From assembly GCF_048548695.1 (NCBI RefSeq), contig NZ_JBLYIF010000009.1: DNA of 64,000 nucleotides; one strand, given 5' to 3'. Every line of letters begins with the position of its first letter. Position 1 is the stretch's first letter. The position numbers and the translations under genes are program-made. Shown piece by piece: positions 7,904 to 15,117 of this stretch. The DNA is from Neptuniibacter sp048548695. GTDB lineage: Bacteria > Pseudomonadota > Gammaproteobacteria > Pseudomonadales > Balneatricaceae. The notes beneath the pieces are model-generated. The model ran no database searches. It was not told the DNA's origin and worked only from the letters and a program-made list of their open reading frames with translations.

Positions 7904-9427
7904 ATGAGTTTTGTGCCCGAGCGAACAACTGCACTCCATGCCTGTCGGCTTGGCCTGGACACTCACCAGGAACACACCATTTATTTGCGTGCAGACAGCC
8001 CAGTCTGTCACTCAGAAGGGTTCACTGCCCTGTCACGGGTTCTGGTGCGCAGTCAGCACCACCACCTGATTGCCACCGTCAACATTGTGACTGGAGATCT
8101 GCTGCAACCGGGCTGCGTCGGTTTTTCAGAATCAGCCTGGCACCACCTCAAACTGAAAGCACAGACGGAAGTCTGGCTATCTCATCCCCGGCCAGTTCAG
8201 TCCATCAGCTACATCCGCGGCAAAGTATACGGCAAATCATTCACCCCCGAACAACTGCACGAAATCATTGCCGACATTGTTGCGGGGCGTTACGCCGATG
8301 TGCATCTGGCAGCGTTTATCACCGCCTGTAGCGGCGACAATATGGATATTAACGAGGTTATAGCCCTGACCCGAGCGATGGTCGATTCGGGTAACAGCAT
8401 CGACTGGAATCAGCCGATGGTGGTAGATAAGCATTGTGTTGGCGGGCTGCCTGGCAACCGCACCACTCCCATCGTCGTACCGATTCTGTGTGCCGCCGGT
8501 CTGACCATGCCCAAAACCTCATCCCGGGCTATCACTTCGCCCGCTGGCACCGCCGATACCATGGAAACCCTGACTGTTGTCAGTCTGTCCCTCAAGGATA
8601 TGCGCAGGGTGGTAAAGAAAGAAGGTGGCTGTCTTGCGTGGGGCGGTTCCGTCAGGCTATCCCCTTCAGATGATTTGTTGATTCAAGTGGAACGTGCACT
8701 GGATATAGACAGCGAAGGACAATTGATCGCTTCGGTACTCTCCAAAAAAATAGCCGCCGGTGCCACTCATGTCCTGATCGACATCCCGGTCGGACCCACG
8801 GCCAAGGTACGCAGTGATCAGGCAGCAAGGCAGCTGGCCGATAGTTTCCAAGCCGTTGCTGAGACCCTTGGCCTAGAGCTATCCGTGTTGTTAACTGATG
8901 GCAGCCAGCCAGTAGGGCGCGGGATAGGCCCGGCATTGGAGGCCAGGGATATTTTACAGGTATTACAAAATGACCCGGCAATGCCCAATGATCTGTTTCA
9001 ACGTGCCGCCGCCGTTGCTGGTGCCATGCTAGAGATGGCTCAGATCGCCCAACCCGGTGAGGGCGAACAGCACGCCAGCGAGATTCTTCGCTCAGGACAA
9101 GCCTGGCAGAAATTCCAGGCGATTTGCCAGGCTCAGGGCGGGTTGAAAACACCCCCGGTCGCACCTTACCGTTACGAATATCTGGTAAACGGTGGTGGCA
9201 AGGTTCTGCAATTTGATAACCGCTTGCTGGCCAAGGTGGCAAAACTGGCTGGCGCACCCGCCTCACCCGCCTCTGGCGTCGACCTGCACTGTAAAGTCGG
9301 TGACCGGCTCAGCAAGCACCAGCCCCTGCTTACACTTCATGCCGAAAGCCCGGGGGAGTTAAACTATGCCGTGGAGTTTCTGGAGGATCATCCTGAAATG
9401 ATTGAACTGGAGCGTTATGAAAACTGA
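7904..9427 (+). CDS. AMP phosphorylase-like (thymidine phosphorylase family type 2)
   Basis: A 507-residue nucleoside phosphorylase-family protein. It carries an extra N-terminal domain of about 85 residues and the motifs VVDKHCVGGLPGNRTTPIVV, MPKTSSRAITSPAGTADTME, WGGSVRLSPSDDLL and GQPVGRxxGPALEARD-like QPVGRGIGPALEARD. These match the archaeal AMP phosphorylase subgroup (often labelled putative thymidine phosphorylase in bacteria), not classical DeoA of about 440 residues. The archaeal enzymes split AMP with phosphate to adenine and ribose 1,5-bisphosphate; that reaction is expected here but not proven. The start has AGGGG 6 bases upstream. The stop overlaps the next gene, a PRPP synthetase homologue, by 11 bases, so the two are one operon. 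Confidence 0.85.
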   Translation: MSFVPERTTALHACRLGLDTHQEHTIYLRADSPVCHSEGFTALSRVLVRSQHHHLIATVNIVTGDLLQPGCVGFSESAWHHLKLKAQTEVWLSHPRPVQSISYIRGKVYGKSFTPEQLHEIIADIVAGRYADVHLAAFITACSGDNMDINEVIALTRAMVDSGNSIDWNQPMVVDKHCVGGLPGNRTTPIVVPILCAAGLTMPKTSSRAITSPAGTADTMETLTVVSLSLKDMRRVVKKEGGCLAWGGSVRLSPSDDLLIQVERALDIDSEGQLIASVLSKKIAAGATHVLIDIPVGPTAKVRSDQAARQLADSFQAVAETLGLELSVLLTDGSQPVGRGIGPALEARDILQVLQNDPAMPNDLFQRAAAVAGAMLEMAQIAQPGEGEQHASEILRSGQAWQKFQAICQAQGGLKTPPVAPYRYEYLVNGGGKVLQFDNRLLAKVAKLAGAPASPASGVDLHCKVGDRLSKHQPLLTLHAESPGELNYAVEFLEDHPEMIELERYEN

Positions 9428-10307
9428 ACAGATACCTGCCCTGATCTACGCCTTATCGGCAGACCCTTTGGCCGCTGCGCTGGCGGCAGAGCTGGAAGCT
9501 GAAATCGGCCAGCTGGAACGCCGCAATTTTCCAGACGGAGAACATTATCTGCGGCTGCTGACCGATTGCCGGGACCGACGCGTAATAATCTGCTGCCATC
9601 TGAATCAGCCCAACAGTAAACTACTTGAAGTGCTGTTTCTGGCTGCAGCCGCTCGAGAACAGGGCGCAACCCGCATTGGCCTGATCACTCCTTACCTGCC
9701 CTACATGCGACAGGATAAAGCGTTTCTCGACGGGGAAGTGATTACCTCCAGATACTTTGCCCAGATACTGTCACAAGCGCTGGATTGGCTGGTGACCGTT
9801 GATCCGCACCTGCACCGCTACCATAGCTTGAATGAGATCTATACATTACAAACCCGGGTGGTTGAGGCGGCTCCGGCCATTGCCCACTGGATTCAACAAC
9901 AAATCAAACAGCCCCTGCTGATCGGTCCTGACAGCGAAAGTGAACAGTGGGTGTCTCGGGTAGCAAAACTGGCGGGGGCGCCCTATCAAATCCTACAGAA
10001 AACCCGGCATGGTGATTATGACGTGGAAATATCCACCCTTGATACTGCGCGTTTCTCGCAACACACCCCGATTCTGGTGGACGATATTGTCTCCAGCGGC
10101 GGAACCATGTTGACCACGTTGCAGCAGCTTGGCGCACAGGGGTTACCCCGCGCAACTTGTATTGCAGTGCACGGTTTATTTGCCGACAGGGCTTATACGC
10201 AACTGAGTAAACAGGCCGATGTCATCACCTGCAACACTGTACTTCACCCCTCGAACCAGATTGACCTGCACCCCGCTCTGGCCCAAGCCACCCGCGACCT
10301 ATTATGA
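9417..10307 (+). CDS. Divergent ribose-phosphate diphosphokinase (PRPP synthetase)
   Basis: A 296-residue PRPP synthetase homologue that would make phosphoribosyl diphosphate from ribose 5-phosphate and ATP. The binding loop ILVDDIVSSGGTMLTT is intact, and the ATP-side segment YLPYMRQDKAFLDGE is present. However, the usual bacterial DLHAxQIQGFF segment is replaced by VDPHLHRYHSL, and KTRHGDYDVEI stands where KRR is usual, closer to archaeal (class III-like) enzymes. It is therefore probably not the housekeeping Prs. The ATG at 9417, with GGAG 6 bases upstream, overlaps the end of the AMP-phosphorylase-like gene. The stop overlaps the AlkB-like gene by 4 bases. The coupling suggests a pathway using ribose phosphates and AMP. 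Confidence 0.82.
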   Translation: MKTEQIPALIYALSADPLAAALAAELEAEIGQLERRNFPDGEHYLRLLTDCRDRRVIICCHLNQPNSKLLEVLFLAAAAREQGATRIGLITPYLPYMRQDKAFLDGEVITSRYFAQILSQALDWLVTVDPHLHRYHSLNEIYTLQTRVVEAAPAIAHWIQQQIKQPLLIGPDSESEQWVSRVAKLAGAPYQILQKTRHGDYDVEISTLDTARFSQHTPILVDDIVSSGGTMLTTLQQLGAQGLPRATCIAVHGLFADRAYTQLSKQADVITCNTVLHPSNQIDLHPALAQATRDLL

Positions 10308-10918
10308 AACACGCTGAAAAAATTCAGCTGGCGCCGGGAGAATTATGGTTTAACCAGCACTATCTAGACGGCGAAACAGCTGATCATTTTCTGCATCAAT
10401 TATTAACAGAGATCGAGTGGCAGCAGGGGCGGGTCAGGCTGTTTGGAAAACCACAAAAAACACCTCGATTACAATACTTTATGGGTGACAAAGAGGTAAG
10501 TTACAGTTACTCAGGTGAACGCCTGATCACACACCCCTGGCACCCCACCGTTGCCCTGCTGGCAGAACGGTTACTGGCCGACACCGGCTACCGATTTAAT
10601 TCTGTATTGCTCAACCTTTATCGCGATGGCAATGACAGTATGGGCTGGCACAGTGATGATGAACCTGAGCTGGGACAAAACCCGCAAATCGCCAGTATTT
10701 CATTGGGAACTGAACGACGTTTTTTGCTGCGCCGCAAAATGCGAACAAAAAATGAACGCTCGGTGGGCATCAACCTGTCCCACGGTTCTCTGTTATGGAT
10801 GGGTTCAGGCATACAAACATGTTGGCAACATAGCCTACCGAAAACCCGCGCTTGCCCAAAACCACGCATCAATCTGACATTCAGACAAATCCTGGTTCCC
10901 AATACAGAAACCAGCTAA
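10304..10918 (+). CDS. AlkB-family 2-oxoglutarate/Fe(II) dioxygenase
   Basis: A 204-residue AlkB-type oxygenase. Family members remove alkyl lesions from nucleic acid bases by oxidative demethylation. The catalytic core is complete: NLYRDGNDSMGWHSDDE gives the HxD iron ligands, HSLPKT the distal histidine, and PRINLTFR the arginines that bind 2-oxoglutarate. The substrate-lid PRLQYFMGDKEVSYSYSG segment resembles the ALKBH2/3-like subgroup. It overlaps the PRPP synthetase homologue by 4 bases (ATGA), so it is translationally linked to nucleotide genes. Its 3' end overlaps the convergent flavodoxin gene by 4 bases. Confidence 0.9.
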   Translation: MKHAEKIQLAPGELWFNQHYLDGETADHFLHQLLTEIEWQQGRVRLFGKPQKTPRLQYFMGDKEVSYSYSGERLITHPWHPTVALLAERLLADTGYRFNSVLLNLYRDGNDSMGWHSDDEPELGQNPQIASISLGTERRFLLRRKMRTKNERSVGINLSHGSLLWMGSGIQTCWQHSLPKTRACPKPRINLTFRQILVPNTETS

Positions 10919-11361
10919 AGCTGTTGTTGCCACGCATCTAACCAAGTCAATGCAGCAGCAACCGGATCCATGGTGTCACAAGCATCAATATATAGTGGAA
11001 TCCCTACACATTTAAGCTGCAATTCAAACAACAGCTCATTAAGCATTTTGGGTCCACCGGCAAATTCCTCATAACCACTATCACCCAGACCTATCAAGCC
11101 ATAACGCAGTTGTGGCAGGGGTGGGCAGGCATCCTTCATCTGCAGATACAGATGCAACATTTCATCGGGTAACTCACCCTGACCCGTGGTTGATGAACAA
11201 AACAGCAGCACGTCGGTATCCGCAGCAAGCAGATCGGAAAGCTCAGGTCGGCGCAGCAATGCAACCTGATGTCCAGCCGCGTTTAAATTTTCAGCACAGG
11301 CAACTGCAACCTCCTCTGCATTACCATAAACGGTGCCTATCATTAGCTTGATATTTGCCAT
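10915..11361 (-). CDS. Flavodoxin-like protein (MioC type)
   Basis: A 148-residue short-chain flavodoxin-like protein that should bind FMN and carry electrons. The phosphate loop GTVYGNAEEVA (residues about 8-18), the FCSSTTGQGELPDEM loop and the LIGLGDSGYEEFAGGP loop, which contact the flavin, are all visible. It resembles MioC and the flavodoxin domain of sulfite reductase. The ATG at 11361 has GGAGAAAG upstream and is preferred over a TTG one codon earlier. It stands alone on the minus strand, so its redox partner is unknown. Confidence 0.88.
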   Translation of the reverse strand: MANIKLMIGTVYGNAEEVAVACAENLNAAGHQVALLRRPELSDLLAADTDVLLFCSSTTGQGELPDEMLHLYLQMKDACPPLPQLRYGLIGLGDSGYEEFAGGPKMLNELLFELQLKCVGIPLYIDACDTMDPVAAALTWLDAWQQQL

Positions 11362-11500
11362 CAATCTTTCTCCTACTGAATCAGGTACCGATTGTGCCGG
11401 TTACTGCATCAGATTTAAACCGCCTTCACTGGCCACGAATTAAAAACACCTTAAGTGATCCATTCAGCGACCGCTAACCTTAAATAAGCGATCATTTTTT

Positions 11501-11528
11501 TTGCAATGCAGAAAACAGCTTCTAAACT
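11501..11528 (+). promoter_or_regulatory. Sigma-70-type promoter candidate
   Basis: TTGCAA (11501-11506) and TAAACT (11523-11528) are separated by 16 bases. They lie about 30 bases upstream of the start of the 11560 gene, with an AAGGGGG ribosome site between. Confidence 0.45.
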
Positions 11529-11559
11529 GAATGTGTGAGCTTGTAAGGGGGAAACACAT

Positions 11560-11880
11560 ATGCCAAACCAAAATTTATCAAAACTTCTTGAAGGATGGGA
11601 GAACCGGGCACGCCATGTCAGCGGCCGGGTAGATGAAACACTCTCATTGTATCAAGCCGATTCGGTGAAGCTGGAAGCACTGGCTCGAATGTACCGGCTG
11701 CCAAAAGAAGAAGTCGTGGCTTCGTTGATTCATGAAGCTCTGCAAGAGTTGGAAGCCAAGATGCCCTATGTACCGGGCAATAAGGTGATCCGCATTGAAG
11801 ATGGTGAAGAGATCTATGAAGACGCGGGGCCCATGCCGCGTTATATGGAAGAGCAACGCAAAGTATTAAACGCTTCCTGA
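11560..11880 (+). CDS. Conserved hypothetical protein of the so-called type 1 pili tip component group
   Basis: A 106-residue cytosolic protein. It resembles a Pseudomonas/Oceanospirillales family that databases often call type 1 pili tip component, although nothing in it looks like a pilin: there is no signal peptide and no cysteine. The shared part is the KLEALARMY helix, LIHEALQELEAKMPYVPG, and the C-terminal IYEDAGPMPRYMEE motif. The middle (SVKLEALARMYRLPKEEVVASLIHEAL) looks like a ribbon-helix-helix or other small helical DNA-binding element, but this is a guess. A good promoter, an AAGGGGG ribosome site and a terminator make it a one-gene unit. Confidence 0.7.
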   Translation: MPNQNLSKLLEGWENRARHVSGRVDETLSLYQADSVKLEALARMYRLPKEEVVASLIHEALQELEAKMPYVPGNKVIRIEDGEEIYEDAGPMPRYMEEQRKVLNAS

Positions 11881-11953
11881 GGTAGTTACTCGCTATCCGC
11901 AACATTTTCTACCTGCCTTATGAGGCAGCGAGTGTCCCTGTCCCTAAATAAAT

Positions 11954-11978
11954 AACGCGGCCTAAGCCGCGTTGTTTT
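11954..11978 (+). terminator. Bidirectional intrinsic terminator
   Basis: AACGCGGC (11954-11961) pairs with GCCGCGTT (11966-11973) around CTAA, followed by GTTTT. AT-rich sequence also flanks the left side, so it can serve the convergent cytochrome c gene too. Confidence 0.75.
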
Positions 11979-11988
11979 GTACCTACTT

Positions 11989-12369
11989 TTACTTGAGGCT
12001 TTTCAGATAAGCCAGTAAGTAATCCTGCTCTGCAGTGTCAGTAATTTCAACATGCCGCATACGAGTACCAGGAACAAACTTGTCGTTGCCTGAAATCCAC
12101 TTCCGCAGATTGTCTTCGGTCCAAATAATTTTGGACGCTTTCAGTGCATCAGAGTAGGCAAAGCGTGGCAAACTACCCGCTTCACGACCAACCACACCCA
12201 CCAAACTAGGGCCAAAGGCATTTTTACTGGTATCAACAGAGTGACACGCGGCGCACTTCTGAAACACTTCGGCGCCCGCTGCCTGCATCGCTGCTTCATC
12301 AGCCAGTGCCGCATTGCCAACTGCCAATGGCAGGATCAAAGCAAACATCTTTGCAGTTTTAGCATTCAT
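11989..12369 (-). CDS. Class I c-type cytochrome
   Basis: A 126-residue exported monohaem cytochrome c. It has a signal peptide (residues 1-23, cleavage after ALA), the haem-binding CAACH at residues 39-43, FGPSLVGVVGREAG typical of the mitochondrial-like cytochrome c2 group, and a distal methionine in FVPGTRM. The mature protein should shuttle electrons in the periplasm between respiratory complexes. It is a single gene between two terminators, convergent with the 11560 gene, so its partner oxidase or reductase cannot be inferred from context. Confidence 0.9.
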   Translation of the reverse strand: MNAKTAKMFALILPLAVGNAALADEAAMQAAGAEVFQKCAACHSVDTSKNAFGPSLVGVVGREAGSLPRFAYSDALKASKIIWTEDNLRKWISGNDKFVPGTRMRHVEITDTAEQDYLLAYLKSLK

Positions 12370-12526
12370 ATTTCTCGCCCTTAATATAGAAAATTTAACT
12401 GGTGCCTAACACACTGAGCTTGTGGGAATTTCACCCTGCAGCCCCTGTTTACCATAGGCTTGATTGGCATATTAGCAAGCTTTTATCTGTGGCAATGAAC
12501 TAACCAAGCATTACTTGACGCGTATC

Positions 12527-12556
12527 AAAAAAAACGCAGCCCAAAGGCTGCGTTTT
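12527..12556 (-). terminator. Intrinsic terminator of the fumarase gene
   Basis: On the minus strand AAAACGCAGCC and GGCTGCGTTTT (12531-12541 with 12546-12556) form a perfect stem with a 4-nt loop followed by a run of eight T. It lies just after the fumarase stop. Confidence 0.85.
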
Positions 12557-12581
12557 ATTAAATTCTCAATATTTCCAGAGC

Positions 12582-14087
12582 TTATGCTTGTTTAGCAATA
12601 ATCTCTTTCCATTTTGCCGGACCCGTATTGTGAACAGACTCACCGTTTACATCTACTGCTACTGTCACCGGCATATCTTGCACTTCAAATTCATAGATCG
12701 CTTCCATACCCAGTTCAGGGAATGCCAGTACCTCTGCATTGGTAATCGCTTTTGATACCAGATAAGCAGCACCACCAACAGCCATCAAATACACCGCACC
12801 ATTATCCTTAATCGCTTCAATGGCAACCGGGCCACGCTCAGACTTACCGATCATACCCAGCAAACCCGTGCTTTCCAGCACCTGTCGGGTAAACTTATCC
12901 ATACGTGTAGAGGTCGTCGGACCCGCCGGGCCTACAACTTCCTCACGAACCGGGTCAACCGGACCTACGTAATAAATAAAGCGACCTTTCAGATCTACCG
13001 GCAGCTTTTCACCGTTATTCAGCATCTCAACCATTTTTTTATGCGCTGCATCACGGCCAGTCAGCATCTTGCCATTAAGCAATACAGTTTCACCCACTTT
13101 CCAGTCTTTAACCGCTTCCGGAGTAATCTCATCCAGGTTAACGCGACGGGTATTAGCGCCTACCTCAAACGTCACTTCTGGCCAGTCAGACAGGCTTGGC
13201 GGGGTCAACACAGCCGGGCCATTGCCATTCAATTTGAAATGAGTATGCCGGGTTGCCGCACAGTTAGGAATCATACACACCGGCAACGAAGCGGCATGAG
13301 TGGGGTAATCCTTGATTTTCACATCCAGCACGGTGGTCAGACCACCCAGGCCCTGAGCACCGATACCCAGATCATTAACCGCATCCATAATCTCGATACG
13401 CAGCTCTTCAACCCGATTCTGCGGACCACGTTCACGTAGTTCATGGATATCAATCGGATCCATCAGGGATTCTTTTGCCAAGACAGCCGCTTTTTCAGCG
13501 GTACCGCCGATCCCCAGACCCAACATGCCCGGCGGACACCAGCCCGCACCCATGGTGGGTACCGTTTTAACAATCCAATCCACAATACTATCAGACGGGT
13601 TCAGCATCACCATCTTGGACTTGTTCTCAGAACCGCCGCCCTTGGCCGCCACATGTACTTCTACTTCATCGCCTTCAACGATTTCATAGTGAATAACCGC
13701 AGGGGTATTATCCTTAGTGTTTTGGCGCTTACCCGCAGGGTCAGCCAGAATTGAGGCACGCAACACGTTATCAGGGTGAGTATAGGCACGACGCACCCCT
13801 TCATTGACCATATCAGTAACGCTTTGTTTCGCATCCCAGGTCACATTCATACCCACTTTCAAAAATACCGTGACAATACCCGTATCCTGACAGAGTGGAC
13901 GATGCCCTTCGGCACACATCCGCGAGTTAATCAAAATCTGGGCCATCGCATCTTTAGCGGCCGGATTCTGCTCTTTCTGGTAAGCCTCGTGTACACCCTG
14001 AATAAAGTCTAGAGGGTGGTAATAGGAGATAAACTGCAAGGCGTCAGCAATACTGCTGACGAAGTCGTCTTCACGGATTACGCTCAT
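12582..14087 (-). CDS. fumA: Fumarate hydratase class I (iron-sulfur)
   Basis: A single-chain class I fumarase of 501 residues, the [4Fe-4S] enzyme that hydrates fumarate to malate in the citric acid cycle. Iron-sulfur cysteines are seen in RMCAEGHRPLCQDTG (about residue 57-70) and CMIPNCAATRHTHF; the C-terminal beta domain has VVGPAGPTTSTRMDKF and KSERGPVAIEAI. The length and fusion of alpha and beta parts fit FumA/FumB. It is oxygen-sensitive in other bacteria, and many marine species pair it with FumC, which is not in the window. It has its own terminator and no operon partner; the 160-bp upstream gap holds an imperfect inverted repeat. Confidence 0.95.
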   Translation of the reverse strand: MSVIREDDFVSSIADALQFISYYHPLDFIQGVHEAYQKEQNPAAKDAMAQILINSRMCAEGHRPLCQDTGIVTVFLKVGMNVTWDAKQSVTDMVNEGVRRAYTHPDNVLRASILADPAGKRQNTKDNTPAVIHYEIVEGDEVEVHVAAKGGGSENKSKMVMLNPSDSIVDWIVKTVPTMGAGWCPPGMLGLGIGGTAEKAAVLAKESLMDPIDIHELRERGPQNRVEELRIEIMDAVNDLGIGAQGLGGLTTVLDVKIKDYPTHAASLPVCMIPNCAATRHTHFKLNGNGPAVLTPPSLSDWPEVTFEVGANTRRVNLDEITPEAVKDWKVGETVLLNGKMLTGRDAAHKKMVEMLNNGEKLPVDLKGRFIYYVGPVDPVREEVVGPAGPTTSTRMDKFTRQVLESTGLLGMIGKSERGPVAIEAIKDNGAVYLMAVGGAAYLVSKAITNAEVLAFPELGMEAIYEFEVQDMPVTVAVDVNGESVHNTGPAKWKEIIAKQA

Positions 14088-14135
14088 GTTGAGGCTCCCA
14101 CTTAAGCTCTTATCTATCTAAGATCGATCCATCCT

Positions 14136-14165
14136 GAAGTCAGGGTGGAAATGAATGATGACTTC
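14136..14165. other. Inverted repeat upstream of the fumarase gene
   Basis: GAAGTCA (14136-14142) and TGACTTC (14159-14165) form 7-bp arms around 16 bases, about 50-80 bp before the fumarase start. It could be an operator or a leader hairpin; no regulator can be assigned. Confidence 0.3.
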
Positions 14166-14247
14166 CTCTGCGGGAAGCTAAACAGGGCGGCATTATACAC
14201 CAAAACCCTAAATTGGCGTGTTCCGCCTTGGTATTAGATCCGTCCGG

Positions 14248-15102
14248 TCACAGCGGTGGATTGATCAAAAACGCGGCACAATAGAAAAAACCAAATCCAG
14301 CCAGTAACCGACCCGTCATCACGGTAATCAACTTCCGAGCCACTGGGTCCTGCTTCGCGCTCAACAACCAAGGTGCCGCTGCTAATGGAAAAGCAAAAAT
14401 CACCAACCAGCCAGCTGGCAGAATGGCGGTTGGTACCCACACAAATGCCAATAGATAACTCAACAGCAAGCCGGCCCGGAATAACCACATCGCCGGTTGG
14501 TAGCCAAGCCGCACACTGAGGGTCAACATACCCTCTTTTTTGTCTGACTCGTAATCGCGTAACTCATTACTCAGCAGCAACATAGCGACAAGCACACTAA
14601 TGGGAACCGCCTGTAACCAGACATGAGCGGCAAACTGGCCCGCTTGCGCATAATAAGCCCCTGCCACCATCAGCATACCCATCAGCCAGAATACCAGCGG
14701 CACGCCCAGGCCACGACGCTTATAATTAATCGGCTCCATGGTGTAGCCAATCGCCCCAACAACACCGAAAAATATCAACCACATTAGGCCGGGCCCGGAA
14801 TGCATGATCAGATATAACGCCATGGGAACGGTAGCGGCAAAGGCTATCAGGCCACAAAAAAAATTACGCCGGATACGACGCTGGAACTCATCAGCCAGCC
14901 CATGCCCATCGGCATAGTCGTTAATCAGGTTAACCCCGGCTTGCAACAGCACACCAGACAGCAACACCAAAACGGCCGTCACAGTGTCATAAAAGCCGTC
15001 ACGGTAAGCACTAAATAAACCCGTGCTGCAAGCGACTAAACTGACACTCAGAGAAAACGGCCGTAGCGCCTTACGAAAATTATATTTGGAAACAAAGATC
15101 AC
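14248..15102 (-). CDS. UbiA-family prenyltransferase, MenA-like
   Basis: A 284-residue integral membrane protein of the UbiA superfamily with about eight hydrophobic helices. The two Asp-rich sites that bind the polyprenyl diphosphate through magnesium are NLINDYADGHGLAD and NELRDYESDKKEGMLTLSVR. The second, with its ESDKKEGMLTLSVRLG continuation, resembles 1,4-dihydroxy-2-naphthoate prenyltransferase (MenA), which attaches the side chain of menaquinone. No other menaquinone gene is in the window, so the true acceptor is open. The start is a GTG with a weak ribosome site. It lies 15 bp after trhP on the same strand and is probably cotranscribed. Confidence 0.78.
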   Translation of the reverse strand: MIFVSKYNFRKALRPFSLSVSLVACSTGLFSAYRDGFYDTVTAVLVLLSGVLLQAGVNLINDYADGHGLADEFQRRIRRNFFCGLIAFAATVPMALYLIMHSGPGLMWLIFFGVVGAIGYTMEPINYKRRGLGVPLVFWLMGMLMVAGAYYAQAGQFAAHVWLQAVPISVLVAMLLLSNELRDYESDKKEGMLTLSVRLGYQPAMWLFRAGLLLSYLLAFVWVPTAILPAGWLVIFAFPLAAAPWLLSAKQDPVARKLITVMTGRLLAGFGFFYCAAFLINPPL

Positions 15103-15117
15103 AATAGAGGCCTGACA

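Noticed and set aside
8652..9266. 204-codon frame antisense to the AMP phosphorylase-like gene
   Set aside because: Arg/Pro/Trp-rich translation typical of an antisense shadow, inside a well-supported gene.
7904..9427. Classical thymidine phosphorylase DeoA
   Set aside because: The protein is about 65 residues longer with an extra N-terminal domain, and its motifs match the AMP phosphorylase subgroup.
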